Assembly: GCF_000009765.2 (NCBI RefSeq)
Contig: NC_003155.5
Span: 4,836,001 to 4,900,000, forward strand
From: Streptomyces avermitilis MA-4680 = NBRC 14893
GTDB taxonomy: Bacteria > Actinomycetota > Actinomycetes > Streptomycetales > Streptomycetaceae
Direction of reading: 5' to 3'
DNA length: 64,000 nucleotides
The notes beneath the pieces were generated by a model that made no database searches, had not been told where the DNA came from, and saw only the letters and a list, made by a program, of their open reading frames with translations. The translations under genes and the position numbers were made by a program. Shown piece after piece: positions 62,752-64,000 of the stretch. Numbering within the stretch: the first letter of the stretch is position 1; the number at the start of each line of letters is the position of its first letter.

Positions 62752-64000
62752 GGAAGGACCTCCGGGGCAGGGAGCGGTTCATACGTGGATGAGACGGTGG
62801 TCGTCCCGTCAGGCTGCCCGTCCTCGTCGTCCTCGTCGAGGCCGGGCGTCAGGAGTGCGCGTTCACGGTCGCGGGCCGTGCCCGCCTCCGGCAGCCGCAG
62901 GGTGAACGTGGAGCCCTGTCCCTCGGAGCTCCACACCGTGACCTCCCCGCCGTGCGAGGCGGCCACGTGCTTGACGATCGCGAGTCCGAGGCCCGTACCG
63001 CCGGTGGCACGGGAGCGGGCCGGGTCGACGCGGTAGAAGCGCTCGAACACGCGCTCCCGGTCCTTCTCGGAGATACCGATGCCCTGGTCGGTCACGGCGA
63101 GCTCGATCAGGTCTCCGCCGGGCGCGGTCACCCGGCGGGCGGCTATGCCCACGCGGGTGCGGGCGGGCGAGTAGTTGACGGCGTTCTCCACGAGGTTTCC
63201 GAGGGCGGCGGCCAGCTGGCCGCGGTTCCCCCAGACGTGCAGCTCGGCGGTGCCGCCGGCGGCCATCGTGATCTGCTTCGTACCGGCCTGGTGCCGGCAG
63301 CGGTCGATGGCCTCGGCGACGAGTTCGTCGACGCGTACGGGCTCCGCGTCCTCGAGGGGATCGTCGTTCTGGACCCGGGACAGGTCGATGAGCTCCTGCA
63401 CGAGATTCGTCAGCCGGGTGGCCTCTATCTGCATGCGTCCGGCGAAACGCTCCACCGCTTCCGGATCGTCGGAGGCGTCCATGACGGCCTCCGACAGGAG
63501 GGAGAGCGCGCCGACGGGGGTCTTGAGCTCATGGCTGACGTTCGCGACGAAGTCGCGGCGTACGGCCTCGATGCGGCGGGCCTCGGTGAGGTCCTCGACG
63601 AGCAGGAGCACCAGCCGGGACCCGAGGGGCGCCACACGCGCGGACACGGCGAGGGCCTCGCCGCGGCCGGTCCCGCGCCGGGGCAGGTCGAGCTCGACCT
63701 GGCGTATTTCCCCGTCACGCCGCGTGTCGCGGGTCATCTTGATCATGGGTTCGATGGCGAGTTTCCCGCCCCGCACCAGCCCGAGGGCGTACGCGGCGGA
63801 GCTGGCCTTGACGACGGCGTCGGCCTCGTCGAGTACGACGGCCGAGGACCGCAGCACGGACAGCACGGTGTCGACGCCCGGCGGAAGCACGGGGTCCGTG
63901 TGCAGGGAGGTGCGAGTGGGGCGCTTCTGGTCGCGCTCGCTCCAGCGGAACGCCAGCATGGCGATGACACCGGTAAGTACTCCGGCGATCGCTGCCGCTG
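62748..64000 (-). CDS. phoR: Sensor kinase PhoR, N-terminus outside window
   Basis: The frame remains open to the window end: the codons upstream of the internal ATG at 63959 encode an apolar stretch (IAGVLTGVIAMLAFRWSERD), which is a membrane span. Seen: a PAS-like domain (~1-110 of the visible part), the H-box DFVANVSHELKTPVG, N-box, DQGIGISEKDRERVFERFY, and GGTGLGLAIVKHV. It senses phosphate starvation and phosphorylates PhoP. The stop overlaps the phoP GTG, so the pair is coupled. Only one or two spans are missing. Confidence 0.93.
   Translation of the reverse strand, partial: AAAIAGVLTGVIAMLAFRWSERDQKRPTRTSLHTDPVLPPGVDTVLSVLRSSAVVLDEADAVVKASSAAYALGLVRGGKLAIEPMIKMTRDTRRDGEIRQVELDLPRRGTGRGEALAVSARVAPLGSRLVLLLVEDLTEARRIEAVRRDFVANVSHELKTPVGALSLLSEAVMDASDDPEAVERFAGRMQIEATRLTNLVQELIDLSRVQNDDPLEDAEPVRVDELVAEAIDRCRHQAGTKQITMAAGGTAELHVWGNRGQLAAALGNLVENAVNYSPARTRVGIAARRVTAPGGDLIELAVTDQGIGISEKDRERVFERFYRVDPARSRATGGTGLGLAIVKHVAASHGGEVTVWSSEGQGSTFTLRLPEAGTARDRERALLTPGLDEDDEDGQPDGTTTVSSTYEPLPAPEVLP

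Overview
This 64 kb window is chromosomal DNA from a Streptomyces or very close relative. The evidence is the very high G+C content, frequent GTG starts, leaders with GGAGG-type ribosome binding sites, GU-poor palindromic terminators, and actinomycete gene families (DUF397/XRE pairs, GpgS, CarD, MsiK, a class of GAF-PAS-GGDEF protein, groEL2 with CIRCE). From memory, the order groEL2, thrC, otsA, nagA/nagK, cdgB, a SoxR-type quinone reductase, msiK, rlmB-cysS-ispF-ispD-carD and phoP-phoR follows the S. coelicolor core chromosome from roughly SCO4310 down to SCO4229. Most of the window is therefore conserved core, with small accessory insertions.

Layout. 1-7.4 kb: a HelD-type RNA polymerase recycling factor (5' end missing), a secreted trypsin-like lipoprotein, CutC, a mycothiol-dependent isomerase-like protein, an HD phosphohydrolase coupled to a squalene/phytoene-synthase-like enzyme, and two small hypothetical genes. 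7.5-11.7 kb: a MurNAc catabolic cluster (RpiR-type regulator, MurQ etherase, EIIBC permease). 11.8-15.2 kb: a STAS antagonist plus a PAS-GAF-PP2C phosphatase, then an Old Yellow Enzyme. 15.5-18.1 kb: a secreted phospholipase-D-like protein fused to a repeat (probable beta-propeller) domain. 18.2-22.5 kb: groEL2 with two tandem CIRCE operators, a cold-shock protein, and a sulfur-carrier/thrC pair. 22.8-26.2 kb: GpgS, OtsA and OtsB (glucosylglycerate and trehalose solutes). 26.6-31.1 kb: a sugar-binding lipoprotein divergent from nagK-nagA, with two DasR-type sites between them, then a PfkB kinase. 31.2-36.3 kb: a CBM-type membrane protein, the diguanylate cyclase CdgB, a flavin reductase, ArfB and TerD. 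36.5-39.2 kb: a DUF397/XRE/ATPase trio and a GNAT-Nudix fusion whose stop codon is the insertion site of an IS630-type element (39,164-40,349) with a frameshifted transposase. 40.4-50.8 kb: M1 peptidase, pentapeptide protein, two FAD oxidoreductases, a SoxR-controlled quinone reductase and an exporter, a rhomboid-like protein and an APH-like kinase. 50.8-64 kb: tRNA-Thr(TGT), msiK, a nucleotidyltransferase, a DoxX protein, rlmB/cysS/ispF/ispD/carD, a lipoprotein and phoP/phoR (PhoR N-terminus missing).

Two themes link the genes. One is amino-sugar and cell-wall sugar use: MurNAc uptake and cleavage, GlcNAc kinase and deacetylase, and the shared sugar-importer ATPase MsiK, with DasR-type operators at nagK and msiK. 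The other is signalling that controls development and stress: CdgB, the PP2C/STAS pair, the WhiJ-like trio, SoxR, CIRCE/HrcA and PhoPR. The least expected observation is a set of short tandem repeats (periods 12 to about 30 bp) that begin at, or directly follow, the stop codons of at least six unrelated genes.
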